Shown: piece after piece, positions 1 through 7,675 of the stretch
How positions within the stretch are numbered: position 1 is the first letter of the stretch
How the letters are laid out: every line of letters begins with the position of its first letter
Origin: a virus
IMG/VR virus record: IMGVR_UViG_3300048919_000090
Span: 1-49,810 of that record
Direction: 5' to 3' (one strand)
Length of the DNA stretch: 49,810 bases
Translations under genes and position numbers: made by a program
The notes under the pieces: generated by a model
What the model saw: the letters and a program-made list of their open reading frames with translations, nothing else
Told to the model about the DNA's origin: nothing
The model's database searches: none

Positions 1-127
1 AAGTTCGTAAACTCTGGTACAAGATGTTGGGACTGCTCCGTAGAGCGAAACAAACTAAAGTTCACTGTACCGATTGCACAAAGACAAGACCAGATTAACG
101 AACGATGTAAAGAGACTTCCACGCGGT
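1..127. repeat. Terminal direct repeat, left copy (assembly overlap of a circular genome)
   Basis: Bases 1-127 are identical to 49684-49810. The reading frame of the endonuclease gene continues through the join without a break, so this is the overlap of a circular map rather than two real copies. The length of 127 equals a common maximum k-mer of short-read assemblers, which suggests an assembly artefact and not packaging-generated terminal redundancy. The unique circular length is 49683 bp. Confidence 0.95.
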
Positions 128-771
128 TTTTGGGATGGTTGGGTAAGTATGACAACAATGAAAGTTTTATCAGGCTTGAATGTTCATTGCACGGTATTTT
201 TAACATCAAGTTTAGTAAATTTGTCTTATCGCGACAAGGTTGTGTGTCTTGCGGCAGAGAAAGACAAATTAAAAGTGCAATCTGCGACCGCCAGATTAGG
301 ATAAAATCAATAGAAAAGACCTGCGAAAACAGAGGTTACACTTTTGTAGAATGGGTTAAACCAACGGGAAAGTGTACTGACAGGTTATTGATAAACTGCC
401 CTCATCATGGCAACTGGTTAGTGAGTATATCTCATTTTCTCAACCATAAAACAGGTTGCCCCACATGTGGAGTCGGAGGCTTCAAAAGTAACAAGGCAGG
501 ATTCCTTTACCTTCTTGTTTCGGAATGTAGTGGCTACGTGAAGATAGGTATAAGTAATGATGTATCAAGAAGGTTCAGAGAACTGAAGTACAACACCCCG
601 TTCAATTTTGAAATACTCAGAGTTAAAAAATTTGAATCAGGGGAAGACGCAAAGAGGTGGGAAATGTTGTTTCATTCTATTTTCGAAAACGCCAACATGA
701 AGAATTTCGATGGCGCTACAGAGTGGGTAAAGTGGAACGGTGAAATACCACTTTGGTTCGACTTTATTTAG
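1..771 (+). CDS. GIY-YIG (T5orf172/MUG113-type) homing-like endonuclease with treble-clef repeats, C-terminal part
   Basis: This is the 3' 256 codons of a 310-residue protein whose start lies at 49522. It has Cys/His treble-clef-like repeats (C-x2-HG ... C-x2-C); the repeats ending CVSC and CPTC lie wholly here. The C-terminal domain has the pattern '[17 protein letters not shown]' followed by R-rich and '[12 protein letters not shown]' segments, as in T5orf172/MUG113 GIY-YIG nucleases. Such proteins are free-standing mobile endonucleases in phages. Its end overlaps the stop of the DUF4054 gene on the opposite strand by 4 bases. It shares its C-terminal domain with the minus-strand gene at 41808-42527. 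Nuclease activity and target site are inferred. Confidence 0.8.
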   Translation, partial: KFVNSGTRCWDCSVERNKLKFTVPIAQRQDQINERCKETSTRFLGWLGKYDNNESFIRLECSLHGIFNIKFSKFVLSRQGCVSCGRERQIKSAICDRQIRIKSIEKTCENRGYTFVEWVKPTGKCTDRLLINCPHHGNWLVSISHFLNHKTGCPTCGVGGFKSNKAGFLYLLVSECSGYVKIGISNDVSRRFRELKYNTPFNFEILRVKKFESGEDAKRWEMLFHSIFENANMKNFDGATEWVKWNGEIPLWFDFI

Positions 772-1184
772 AGGGCAATAGCTCCCATCCCGGCTCGGCG
801 GCGAAGTCTGAAGAAAGCCTGTCCGTATGCCGTGAAGGTGAGGAAGTCCGTACCGGCGTCAACCATCTGTGCGACACGATATGTGATTGACTCATCACCT
901 ACGGACTTGCTGGAGACGTTAAGGCGCGCATCACCACTTACACCACCTGCGACACCATCGGGATAGAAGGTGGTGAGCCAGCCTGCAGCATAGAGCCACA
1001 TACCGCGCTGTTTCATGTTATGACACTCGTTTTCATAAGTACCCCAGCCACGACCACCGGTTTCTGTGTCAGCTTCACACAGTGCATACTGAATAAGGCT
1101 ATCAGGATATTTAGTAACATCAGTGAAAGCAGCACCGAGAGGTGACATGCGAAATGATGCAATAACAAAGGCGTCGATAATCAC
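768..1184 (-). CDS. Head-tail connector / head completion protein (DUF4054)
   Basis: A 138-residue protein with the DUF4054 pattern: an N-terminal 'F....[14 protein letters not shown]' segment, a central '[15 protein letters not shown]' segment, and a C-terminal '[13 protein letters not shown]' segment. In myoviruses these proteins sit at the portal-proximal neck and complete the head before tail joining. The start is GTG at 1184, chosen because GGGAGA lies seven bases upstream. It is the last gene of the head block, directly after the acidic 110-residue protein. Its 3' end meets the endonuclease gene tail to tail with no terminator between them. Confidence 0.75.
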   Translation of the reverse strand: MIIDAFVIASFRMSPLGAAFTDVTKYPDSLIQYALCEADTETGGRGWGTYENECHNMKQRGMWLYAAGWLTTFYPDGVAGGVSGDARLNVSSKSVGDESITYRVAQMVDAGTDFLTFTAYGQAFFRLRRRAGMGAIAL

Positions 1185-1208
1185 TTGTCATTCTCCCGGT
1201 GCAGGCTG

Positions 1209-1541
1209 TTACTTAGGTGCCTTGGCTTCGTCAATTTCTTTCTGCAGACGCTCAGCTTTCCAGCGTTTGTCAATCTCGATACCCAGTGACTGTGCTTCCA
1301 GACGCAGAGTATTCAGACGTTCGTCTTCTTCTTCGTCTTTACCTTTAACAGGCTCTTCGTAACCTTTAACAATCAGGTCACCAGAATCAATCAGGCTCTG
1401 TACGAACTTAGTCTTAACAACTTCATTCGGTACTTCCACGAACTGGCTATTGTCGCCGTTCGGGATAATTTCATATTTCTTGTCACCGTGGTTAATGGTG
1501 ATAGGGCGTGCGGTGCGACCGCCTGCTTTAGCCTGTGCCAT
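1209..1541 (-). CDS. Putative virion-associated head protein, acidic C-terminus
   Basis: A 110-residue protein. Residues 12-60 look like a small beta-rich fold ('RPITINHGDKKYEIIPNG'). They are followed by an acidic KGKDEEEDER linker and a C-terminal 'LRLEAQSLGIEIDKRWKAERLQKEI' segment that resembles the short helix-extended-helix modules of phage head accessory proteins. It lies between the major capsid and DUF4054 genes, so a head role is inferred from position. The ATG has GAGG nine bases upstream. A fair promoter (TTTTAC, 17 bp, TATACT) lies upstream on the minus strand. Confidence 0.6.
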   Translation of the reverse strand: MAQAKAGGRTARPITINHGDKKYEIIPNGDNSQFVEVPNEVVKTKFVQSLIDSGDLIVKGYEEPVKGKDEEEDERLNTLRLEAQSLGIEIDKRWKAERLQKEIDEAKAPK

Positions 1542-1607
1542 TTGTTAAATCCTCAACGTTTGGTTTGGACTACAAGTATACAGCAGGAGAAGAATAAGTA
1601 AAAGGTG

Positions 1608-1636
1608 TTGACGAGTACGTCAGGTTGCGATAGGGT
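1608..1636 (+). promoter_or_regulatory. Early-class promoter with overlapping operator (site 1)
   Basis: TTGACG at 1608-1613, 17 bp spacer, TAGGGT at 1631-1636. The dyad TGACGAGTACGTCA at 1609-1622 overlaps the -35. It drives the plus-strand cassette 1677-3499. Confidence 0.8.
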
Positions 1637-1676
1637 AGTGGTGTAGCAGGTAAACAATTACATAAGGGGTAAAAGA

Positions 1677-2105
1677 ATGAGCAATATTAAGAGGCTGACT
1701 GAGCAAGCCAATAAATATGGCAGCATCACGGTGACGCTGGATGTTAATGAAGTTATGACTCTTCTGAAAGAGCGTGACGCGCTGGCGGTGGAATGCGGCG
1801 CTCTGAAGAAGCAAGCCGTTTTCATTTTTAATGCTGGTTACAGCCGGGGTCATGAATCCACGGTTGAGGGTAATTACGTGCATGTCTACCAATCCGATAT
1901 TGATAGCTTTCACGAAGAGGACGTGGCAGAGATTATGAATGAAAACACCCCAGCCACCGAGGCCTACCTCAACGCTTTACGGGCTGAAGGGTTAAAGATG
2001 GCAATAGACCACATGAACAACCAGACATCTGACAATTGTGCGGATGTAACCGTGTTGCCGGTAATTGAAATGTACAACCAACTCCGCGCAGGAGAGCCAT
2101 CATGA
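1677..2105 (+). CDS. Ea22-like hypothetical early protein
   Basis: A 142-residue protein and the first gene of a plus-strand early cassette. The middle and C-terminal part ('ATEAYLNALRAEGLKMAIDHM') matches the module seen in Ea22-like accessory proteins of enterobacterial phages. The N-terminal half has a heptad-like region around 'LLKERDALAVECGALKKQAV', a likely short coiled coil. The start has AAGGGG seven bases upstream. It overlaps the next gene by 4 bases (ATGA). The biochemical function is unknown. Confidence 0.7.
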   Translation: MSNIKRLTEQANKYGSITVTLDVNEVMTLLKERDALAVECGALKKQAVFIFNAGYSRGHESTVEGNYVHVYQSDIDSFHEEDVAEIMNENTPATEAYLNALRAEGLKMAIDHMNNQTSDNCADVTVLPVIEMYNQLRAGEPS

Positions 2106-2527
2106 CCGAACAGCATAAGCAGGAGCTGATTGACTGGTTGAAAGAAGGAATCGAGTTGCGGGAAGAATATGGCTTCAATGGGAACTTGCTGGCATCAATG
2201 CGAATCGCCCTGTCCGCCCTGAATGCGCAGCCGGTTGCGTACCTGACTTGGCATCAAGGCTTTCGTTCACCGGATGATTGCGAGGATTACTTAGTTGTCG
2301 CATCTAATGGTGATAAGTCTTGCGACGGGTCGGAAGCATTCCCTGTATTCACCCGGGCCGCGCCCACCGCTGACTTGGCTGATTTGGTGCCGGATGAAAT
2401 GACATGGAATCAGGCTCACTCTTTGCTTGATATAAACCAGTGCGGTGAGGACAGATTTTCTGCGTTCATGATGGGGGCTAACTACAATCGCTCCGCCATC
2501 CTGCGCAACATCGAGGAGGCGAAATGA
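2102..2527 (+). CDS. Hypothetical early protein with enterobacterial 'AQPVAYLTWH' module
   Basis: A 141-residue protein. Its central segment 'ALSALNAQPVAYLTWHQG' with 'AFPVFTRA' downstream is a recurrent module in Enterobacterales phage accessory proteins of unknown function. It is translationally coupled to the gene before (ATGA) and the gene after (ATGA at 2524). No catalytic motif was seen. The module is one of the main hints that the host is an enteric bacterium. Confidence 0.7.
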   Translation: MTEQHKQELIDWLKEGIELREEYGFNGNLLASMRIALSALNAQPVAYLTWHQGFRSPDDCEDYLVVASNGDKSCDGSEAFPVFTRAAPTADLADLVPDEMTWNQAHSLLDINQCGEDRFSAFMMGANYNRSAILRNIEEAK

Positions 2528-2787
2528 AACAGCAGGTACTTTTTGAGGGCGGCAAAGCTTCAATTGCCATGGTCGACGACAGTAAAGGCAAAACACATTA
2601 CTTCAGGCTGGATGAGGTAAGTGCAATTTCTCACTCCTGCTACTCACTTGACGATAACCTTGAATCTGTGGAGGTTGTGTGTAATGGCGTATTCCATAAC
2701 TTCCTCCTTAATTGCGACCTCACCGATGACCTTTTGCGGGCTTGGTTTTTCGTAAGCGGAGACAACCGCCCAGCCAGTAAGTTTTGA
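2524..2787 (+). CDS. Small hypothetical early protein
   Basis: An 87-residue soluble protein, not recognised. Beta-rich with alternating charged and hydrophobic residues ('KASIAMVDDSKGKTHYFRLDEV'), and single cysteines in the second half. It is coupled to the upstream gene by an ATGA overlap, which supports expression. Confidence 0.6.
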   Translation: MKQQVLFEGGKASIAMVDDSKGKTHYFRLDEVSAISHSCYSLDDNLESVEVVCNGVFHNFLLNCDLTDDLLRAWFFVSGDNRPASKF

Positions 2788-2801
2788 TTATGGAGGAACC
2801 T

Positions 2802-2948
2802 ATGCAGACTGGTAACCGTGTGAAAATGAAGGAAGGTGTGATTGAAGGTACCATCATAAACATTCTGTGGCTGGGTAAATATTACATCGAATGGGATGAC
2901 GGCTGCTACACTGTGGTACATCTGAAAGACATTGAGAGGGTAGGGTGA
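2802..2948 (+). CDS. Small hypothetical early protein (48 aa)
   Basis: Frame MQTGNRVKMKEGVIEGTIIN... ending in HLKDIERVG. A strong GGAGG at 2793-2797 precedes the ATG, and the stop overlaps the next start as GTGA. The short barrel-like pattern 'V.G.I....G..Y.I.WDDG...VV...DI' resembles small SH3-like or KOW-like folds. The function is not recognised. Spacing and coupling make it a real gene despite its length. Confidence 0.6.
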   Translation: MQTGNRVKMKEGVIEGTIINILWLGKYYIEWDDGCYTVVHLKDIERVG

Positions 2949-3130
2949 AAGAATCATATAAACAATTGTGCGCAGCAAACCGTGAAAACCAGATGGTTAT
3001 AACCGTGAACGTGGGAATCCTTAAAGCCGCTATGGCTGAAATAAAATCCCATGTGGCAGTCAACGGAAAAGGCGCAATGACAGACATGGTTCTGAATTCG
3101 CTAAAGGCAGCGATAGAGAGGGCGTCATGA
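2945..3130 (+). CDS. Small hypothetical early protein (61 aa)
   Basis: Starts with GTG overlapping the previous stop (GTGA) and has GAGAGGG upstream. A mostly helical soluble protein; no motif recognised. Its end overlaps the next start by 4 bases (ATGA). Confidence 0.55.
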   Translation: MKESYKQLCAANRENQMVITVNVGILKAAMAEIKSHVAVNGKGAMTDMVLNSLKAAIERAS

Positions 3131-3306
3131 AAATTATCAAATGGTTCTTGTGGCGCAGATGGCTTTTTCGTCACTGGCTAAAATCAATGACTGTTTCTGA
3201 TGCGCTGATGCATAACTGCCACAAATGCAATATTGCAGGCTGTGCAGAACAGCCATTAATCCGAAAAGACATGGTGAGGATTATTAAGAATGCGTGTACC
3301 ACGTGA
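3127..3306 (+). CDS. Small basic protein with possible zinc knuckle (59 aa)
   Basis: Frame MKIIKWFLWRRWLFRHWLKS..., with an aromatic, basic N-terminus that could bind membrane or nucleic acid, then 'CHKCNIAGC' (C-x2-C-x4-C), a possible metal site. It starts at an ATGA overlap with the upstream gene and overlaps the next gene's start by 17 bases. Not recognised. Confidence 0.5.
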   Translation: MKIIKWFLWRRWLFRHWLKSMTVSDALMHNCHKCNIAGCAEQPLIRKDMVRIIKNACTT

Positions 3307-3499
3307 CAAAATTGAATCAGTTATTCGCAAACGATATGTAGGTGATGCGATTGTGACTGAACGTCAGATTGAAAATATGATTGCAAAAGTTCAGGACGTA
3401 CTGGACGTAACGGAGTCAATGCCGGGATGGTCTGCTGCTGAGATTCACGGTGTTGCATCAGCTGCGTGTCAGTTGCAGATTTATGAAGAGAGCAGGTAA
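3290..3499 (+). CDS. Small hypothetical early protein (69 aa)
   Basis: The last gene of the 1.7-3.5 kb cassette. A helical, charged protein ('DKIESVIRKRYVGDAIVTERQIENMIAKVQDVLDV'). The start has GTGAGG ten bases upstream. It ends just before the hairpin that also terminates the opposing capsid operon. No function recognised. Confidence 0.55.
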   Translation: MRVPRDKIESVIRKRYVGDAIVTERQIENMIAKVQDVLDVTESMPGWSAAEIHGVASAACQLQIYEESR

Positions 3500-3524
3500 A
3501 AAAAAAGCCCTCCGAAGAGGGCTT
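3498..3524 (-). terminator. Strong rho-independent terminator of the capsid transcript
   Basis: Perfect 8-bp stem AAGCCCTC/GAGGGCTT (3505-3512 and 3517-3524). On the minus strand the loop is a UUCG-type tetraloop and about nine U residues follow. On the plus strand there is no U tract. It is therefore directed at minus-strand late transcription ending after the capsid gene. Confidence 0.85.
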
Positions 3525-3530
3525 ACTAAT

Positions 3531-4529
3531 TTATGCACCGTTGCCTTCGTTGACCACGTCGCGATATGCTGCAGACAGTGGATAACGGAACTCAACGCCA
3601 GAGATTTTATATTCACACGGAATCTCAAGACGCAGAGCGGTAGCCTGTGGAGGCAGTGAACGCCATGGAATCGGCATACGCATAGTCAGGTTGTCAGCAT
3701 TCTTCTCATATGCAACCATACGAGGAGTACCACCAACACCTGCATCTTCCAGCCACTGTACAGCACGTACATCCAGAGGCTGACGCGTAACACCGGTATA
3801 CGTGTTGTTACGCAGGAAGAACTCCAGCACAGTTGTATCAGTACCGGTATCCATACGCTTGCTGGCAGCAATTGCCCACAGACTTGGCGGCAGAAGCAGG
3901 GTGTTTGGAGTGTGACGCTGCAGAGTCTGATTCCACACTTTGGTAATCAGGCTGTTCATGTCAGCGACAATCTCAGCACCGGTTGCAGTGGTCCAGTCCA
4001 GCGCGGAGTTGTCCAGCGGTACGTTCGGGTGGTTGAACAGACCGAACATATTGCGCTGTGCGTCACCGAAGAATGCAACCTGCTGTGAGTGCTGACGTGC
4101 ACCACGGAATGCCAGACGCGCTTTGGTTGCATCCAGAGGCATACGCAGGGCAGCAGCCTTACGCAGTTCTTCCAGAGAATAACCGTAGCTGTTACCGGCA
4201 TAACCTACAGGGATGTAAGAGATAGCGGCGTCGATGTCATTCTGTGGCAGGTCACGACCGTTAGCAGCAATGAATTTACCCATTGTCGCGCCGTTGAATG
4301 ACAGGTAAGCAACCTGGTCAATCCACTCAGGGTCAGAGGTATCCACGGGTACCAGTTCATCAAAGATGATGTCCGGATACAGTGTTTCATACACCTTTGA
4401 CTCAAGGTTGGTCAGCTGGCTGATGTAAAAGCCCACACCGGCGTCAGCCACCTGCATGTTCTGATACATGTTAGCGTCCATCTGGAAAGAGAAACCAGTC
4501 TGGCTGTCTGTTACAGTTACGATATTCAT
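3531..4529 (-). CDS. Major capsid protein (DUF2184)
   Basis: A 332-residue protein that forms the head shell. It matches the DUF2184 capsid family: an N-terminal 'YISQLTNLESKVYETLYPDIIFDELVPVDT', then 'SYGYSLEELRKAA' with 'KARLAFRGARQHSQQVAFFGD' (the E-loop/P-domain region), and a C-terminal 'PCEYKISGVEFRYPLSAAYRDVV'. GGGGG lies seven bases before the ATG. It follows the DUF2213 protease/scaffold and cement genes in the usual order and is followed by a strong terminator. HK97 fold is expected for the family. Confidence 0.9.
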   Translation of the reverse strand: MNIVTVTDSQTGFSFQMDANMYQNMQVADAGVGFYISQLTNLESKVYETLYPDIIFDELVPVDTSDPEWIDQVAYLSFNGATMGKFIAANGRDLPQNDIDAAISYIPVGYAGNSYGYSLEELRKAAALRMPLDATKARLAFRGARQHSQQVAFFGDAQRNMFGLFNHPNVPLDNSALDWTTATGAEIVADMNSLITKVWNQTLQRHTPNTLLLPPSLWAIAASKRMDTGTDTTVLEFFLRNNTYTGVTRQPLDVRAVQWLEDAGVGGTPRMVAYEKNADNLTMRMPIPWRSLPPQATALRLEIPCEYKISGVEFRYPLSAAYRDVVNEGNGA

Positions 4530-4532
4530 TTA

Positions 4533-5009
4533 TTAGCCCCCAACAACCAGAGAAACTTTAGCCAGTGCACCGGCTGCAGCAGTTGAAACAAACTTAGCAT
4601 TCGGAATCAGCACGTTAGTGGTGCCAGCTACGTTGGTAAGCGTACCATTCGAAAGGATGACGTAAACCGGGTCATCTTTGGCTACAGCTACAGCAGGTTT
4701 AACCCAGATGACACCCAGTGTGAACACAGTAGAGTCATACTTAGGAATCGCACCGATACCGCCAGTTGCTTCAGCAGTGGTATATGCACGGGTCAGTTCA
4801 CGCATTGTGATACCGATGAACTGTGCAGCAGTAGAACCGGTAACAGGCAGCTTCATACCATCGTCGCCATCTGTGAATACAGCGCGACCGAATGGGATGA
4901 CTGATGTACCTTTGTTCAGTTTTGAAACGGTGTTGTACGCTTCCATGTCAGCTTTCATACCTTCAAAAGCCTCACCCATGTAACGCTGATAGCTAGTCTG
5001 TACAGCCAT
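4533..5009 (-). CDS. Capsid cement / decoration protein
   Basis: A 158-residue Gly/Ala/Thr/Val-rich beta protein lying between the DUF2213 gene and the capsid gene. Segments 'SVIPFGRAVFTDGDDGMKLP' and 'FIGITMRELTRAYTTAEATG' followed by 'PVYVILSNGTLTNVAG' match structural cement proteins of DUF2184-capsid phages (P22 gp24-like or DUF2190-like beta folds). It probably stabilises the mature shell from outside. GGAGG lies eight bases before the start. Confidence 0.75.
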   Translation of the reverse strand: MAVQTSYQRYMGEAFEGMKADMEAYNTVSKLNKGTSVIPFGRAVFTDGDDGMKLPVTGSTAAQFIGITMRELTRAYTTAEATGGIGAIPKYDSTVFTLGVIWVKPAVAVAKDDPVYVILSNGTLTNVAGTTNVLIPNAKFVSTAAAGALAKVSLVVGG

Positions 5010-5011
5010 GA

Positions 5012-6130
5012 TTATTTACCTCCAAGGTGAGCATTTGCAGTCTTGCGCTTAAAGGCATCATAAGCTGCGTTAGGAAGGGTAGGGGTTTTTGCTGCATCCT
5101 GCGCCAGCTGAGAATAGACATGGGCAGAGTCTTTACTGTCTTTCTTCTCTTCTTCGTCATCTTCTTCTGCAGCCATGTCGAACGCAGCCTGAATATAGTC
5201 GGCAGACTTATCAGAGAAATCACGTTTAGGCTTAGCAGCGGCCAGAGCAGCACGCATGATATCGGTCGCATTCACGCTGTCGCAGGCAAATGAATCACCG
5301 GCTACTTTACGCGCCTTGGCTTGTACCTGTGCAATTTGTTCCACACGGGTTTTGATTGCTTCATCACTGGATGCCAGAGTGGCGGTCTCCAGCTTGGCTT
5401 TCAGGTCATCAACTTTCGCGTTGCTACCATCCAGCAGGGCCTGTACTGATTTAGCGGCAGCTTCTGCATCATTGACACGCTTATTAAGGCGGTCGAATGC
5501 ATCTGCTACAGCAGCATCAGCGACTTCGAGGACTCGCCCCGTGTCAGTTGTGATTTGATGCATTGCTTTATCTCCAGTGGTTTTAGTATCAAAAATACGT
5601 GCCGAAGAGCCAGCGCGGGCGCGGTCCACAACTGCGACGTGATTGATTCGGATGTTTGTCTGACGGAACTGATAAGGCGTACCATCCGGTGCGGTACCGG
5701 GTGTGTCGTCATACGTGGCGGTATAGCCTGCAGAAAGTTCACATGTGCCAGCCATAATCGCATCAACTGCGTCTTTGGCTTTCACAATGAGGTTGCACTG
5801 TACCCAGTCATCATCGGTACGGACACCCGGACCGCGCACAACACCTTTGACAGTTCTGGAGTAGTTGGAGCTGTCCACCAGTGTGTCAGGGTGCTGCAGT
5901 GTGATGTCCGAGCTGTCGTATGATGCCAGAGAGTCAGCAGCAAACACTTCTTCTTCAGGACGGTACACGTTCACAATGCGGTTAGGGTCACCATCAAGGC
6001 CAAGTTCACACGCCAGATATTGCTGGATACCGGTACGTGCTACTTTGCCCGGTACACGTAAGAATCCCTCATCCGTGAACTCACGTTGAGTGATTTTATA
6101 TGTCTGTCGGTCTTGTACGGTAATCTGCAT
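5012..6130 (-). CDS. DUF2213 prohead protease / scaffold
   Basis: Taken from ATG 6130 (372 aa). The family begins close to this methionine, with 'TDEGFLRVPGKVARTGIQQYLACELGLDG' near the N-terminus. The N-terminal half is the DUF2213 domain with 'LQHPDTLVDSSNYS', 'DLTVKAKDAVDAI'-like and 'CELSAGYTATYDD' segments, where His and Ser are likely protease residues. The C-terminal half is a long Ala/Asp/Lys helical region (from about residue 200) that looks like a scaffold. No good Shine-Dalgarno precedes 6130. The early operator at 6139-6152 overlaps the leader, so plus- and minus-strand expression may interfere. Longer in-frame starts up to 6238 exist but add a non-family extension. Confidence 0.8.
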   Translation of the reverse strand: MQITVQDRQTYKITQREFTDEGFLRVPGKVARTGIQQYLACELGLDGDPNRIVNVYRPEEEVFAADSLASYDSSDITLQHPDTLVDSSNYSRTVKGVVRGPGVRTDDDWVQCNLIVKAKDAVDAIMAGTCELSAGYTATYDDTPGTAPDGTPYQFRQTNIRINHVAVVDRARAGSSARIFDTKTTGDKAMHQITTDTGRVLEVADAAVADAFDRLNKRVNDAEAAAKSVQALLDGSNAKVDDLKAKLETATLASSDEAIKTRVEQIAQVQAKARKVAGDSFACDSVNATDIMRAALAAAKPKRDFSDKSADYIQAAFDMAAEEDDEEEKKDSKDSAHVYSQLAQDAAKTPTLPNAAYDAFKRKTANAHLGGK

Positions 6131-6137
6131 AATTGTG

Positions 6138-6166
6138 TTGACGTACCCGTCAGTAGATGATAACTT
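6138..6166 (+). promoter_or_regulatory. Early-class promoter with overlapping operator (site 2)
   Basis: TTGACG 6138-6143, 17 bp, TAACTT 6161-6166. The dyad TGACGTACCCGTCA is at 6139-6152. It drives the cassette 6210-7675. On the opposite strand TATCAT (6157-6162) could be a late -10 for the DUF2213 gene. Confidence 0.75.
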
Positions 6167-6209
6167 ACTAATGAGACATATCATACAGTTAATTTTAAAG
6201 GTGAGCAAC

Positions 6210-6422
6210 ATGTGGGTGATAGTCGATGAGTGTGACAACCTTGACGGGTATGTGTTGAACGAAGAAGAATGCAGCGGTGAAGAAGGTCGATGTGTTTACA
6301 GACTTTTTGATAATCAGTTGGACGCCGCAAAACATGCTCTTGGTACTTTTGGTCTAAGTCCAAATGCTCGTGTTGTGGAAGTCAACATTACACGAACTGA
6401 CAATGGTGAAATTAAATTTTAA
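6210..6422 (+). CDS. Small acidic early protein (70 aa)
   Basis: Begins MWVIVDECDNLDGYVLNEEEC. The start is fixed by the leader AAAGGTGAGCAAC directly before the ATG; the same leader recurs before the next gene. Acidic and soluble. Contains 'QLDAAKHALGTFG', a likely helix. Not recognised. Confidence 0.6.
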   Translation: MWVIVDECDNLDGYVLNEEECSGEEGRCVYRLFDNQLDAAKHALGTFGLSPNARVVEVNITRTDNGEIKF

Positions 6423-6434
6423 AGGTGAGCAACT

Positions 6435-6902
6435 ATGAGCAACGGTCACAATATTCTTCCTACTGTCACATGGGAATCGTCACACGATGATGGCAATGAC
6501 CCACAACTGGCGTTGACGTATTCACTGCGCGGCTTTGAGATGGTTGCTGACCCCGATGGTGAATGGGTAAAGGTCAGTAAGTATCGTTATCAAAAGTTGC
6601 ACAAGATGGACAACCTGCAAAGCCGTGTGAACGACGCAAATCTGGGTGACGCACTGAAGGAGATGTTCAGAGATGTGCCGGCTGCTGAAAAATATGACAA
6701 GTACAATCGTCCATGCAAAGGCGTGACCATTGATGTTTACGATGTGCTGGTTGCATTCAATGTCACAAACCCGGCATTACAACATTTGATTAAAAAGGCT
6801 TTGGCGGTTGGTCAGCGTGGTCACAAGGATAAGAACGAAGACCTGAATGACATTCTGGCAAGTGCTAAGCGCGCTATTGAGCTGGAGGAGCGTAACAAAT
6901 GA
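6435..6902 (+). CDS. Conserved phage hypothetical protein (155 aa)
   Basis: The C-terminal half 'GVTIDVYDVLVAFNVTNPALQHLIKKALAVGQRGHKDKNEDLNDIL' is a recognisable small-phage-protein module with a conserved 'AFNVTxPAxQHxxKK' core. Its function is unknown to me. It carries the same AAAGGTGAGCAAC-type leader as the gene before, and its stop overlaps the next start (ATGA). It probably belongs to host take-over or DNA metabolism by context only. Confidence 0.65.
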   Translation: MSNGHNILPTVTWESSHDDGNDPQLALTYSLRGFEMVADPDGEWVKVSKYRYQKLHKMDNLQSRVNDANLGDALKEMFRDVPAAEKYDKYNRPCKGVTIDVYDVLVAFNVTNPALQHLIKKALAVGQRGHKDKNEDLNDILASAKRAIELEERNK

Positions 6903-7084
6903 AACTGTTATCCATTATCGGTCGTATTGTACTGACACCCGTGTTCTTACCGGTCGTTGCATGGGAGGCACTATGGACATTTCTGGACCACGTGTCGTTC
7001 AGCACAATGCGAAAAGCAGTCAAACTGCGAATCAGATTTATGGCGTTTGTCAATAAACATCTGCCTCTGGAGGTGCGGAAATGA
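6899..7084 (+). CDS. Small membrane protein (61 aa)
   Basis: The N-terminal hydrophobic segment 'LLSIIGRIVLTPVFLPVVAWEALW' is a probable membrane helix, followed by a basic amphipathic tail. ATGA overlap with the upstream gene, GGAGG upstream of the start and ATGA overlap downstream. Likely inner membrane; function unknown. Confidence 0.6.
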   Translation: MKLLSIIGRIVLTPVFLPVVAWEALWTFLDHVSFSTMRKAVKLRIRFMAFVNKHLPLEVRK

Positions 7085-7302
7085 ATGTTTATTTAGTTGT
7101 GAAAGACGACAGTATGATTAACGAACCCACGGGCGGTATGGTTCATCCTGTTGCTGTTTTCCTTACTGAAGAAACTGCACAACACTGGATTGACTCACAA
7201 GGTATTACAGCTTCGGATACGTGGGAAGAAAACACTTACAATCCAGAATATTACCCCTTCCCTTATTCAATCCGGGAAATGGAGGTCGAAGATGCTGATT
7301 GA
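7081..7302 (+). CDS. Small hypothetical early protein (73 aa)
   Basis: An acidic soluble protein with pattern 'VYLVVKDDS...HPVAVFLTEETAQHWIDS', reminiscent of small phage proteins with an alpha/beta core. The start has CTGGAGG upstream. Its end overlaps the 22-residue peptide gene. Not recognised. Confidence 0.55.
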   Translation: MNVYLVVKDDSMINEPTGGMVHPVAVFLTEETAQHWIDSQGITASDTWEENTYNPEYYPFPYSIREMEVEDAD

Positions 7303-7360
7303 CCTGTTACTGCTTGGAGCGGGTGTACTGTGCTGGGTCATGCTGGCGGGGAGGTTGTGA
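7292..7360 (+). CDS. 22-residue hydrophobic membrane peptide
   Basis: Peptide MLIDLLLLGAGVLCWVMLAG plus RL: a single membrane helix. A GGAGG-type site lies six bases before the ATG, inside the end of the upstream gene, and the next gene follows at once. Very short, so confidence rests on ribosome-site quality and packing in the operon. Confidence 0.4.
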   Translation: MLIDLLLLGAGVLCWVMLAGRL

Positions 7361-7361
7361 G

Positions 7362-7460
7362 ATGATACTACACACCGGCTGGCAGAGATTTCGATACTGG
7401 CGTGAATGGATTGGATTTGAACGTGCTTATTATAAACTGAAGAAGGAGACGGATAAATGA
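7362..7460 (+). CDS. Small basic aromatic peptide (32 aa)
   Basis: Frame MILHTGWQRFRYWREWIGFE..., rich in Trp, Arg and Lys. GGAGG lies seven bases upstream. The stop overlaps the following start as ATGA. Possibly membrane- or nucleic-acid-associated; no family recognised. Confidence 0.4.
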   Translation: MILHTGWQRFRYWREWIGFERAYYKLKKETDK

Positions 7461-7675
7461 AACAAAGTTATATCAGTTACTATGAAGGTTATGATAAAGA
7501 CGGACTTTGCATATTCAACGGTAACCACGCGGCCAAGGCTGAAAATGAAGATGGACAAGAACCTGTCGATGGTGATGAGTTGCTGACAAGTTGCCTTGAT
7601 TATATTCTGCAATATGCACAAGATAAAAACCCGAAAGTCACCCGTGTGGTGATTAAAGGGCTATTCAGGATTTAA
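7457..7675 (+). CDS. Small acidic early protein (72 aa)
   Basis: The last gene of the 6.2-7.7 kb cassette. Starts at an ATGA overlap with AAGGAG upstream. Its 3' end overlaps the end of the MuF gene on the other strand by 11 bases, with no terminator in between, so early and late transcripts would run into each other. Function unknown. Confidence 0.55.
   Translation: MKQSYISYYEGYDKDGLCIFNGNHAAKAENEDGQEPVDGDELLTSCLDYILQYAQDKNPKVTRVVIKGLFRI

Noticed and set aside
5027-5923. Several long plus-strand open frames opposite the DUF2213 gene
   Set aside because: They are antisense shadows of a strong coding sequence, lack ribosome sites and have low-complexity Ser/Arg/Cys composition.
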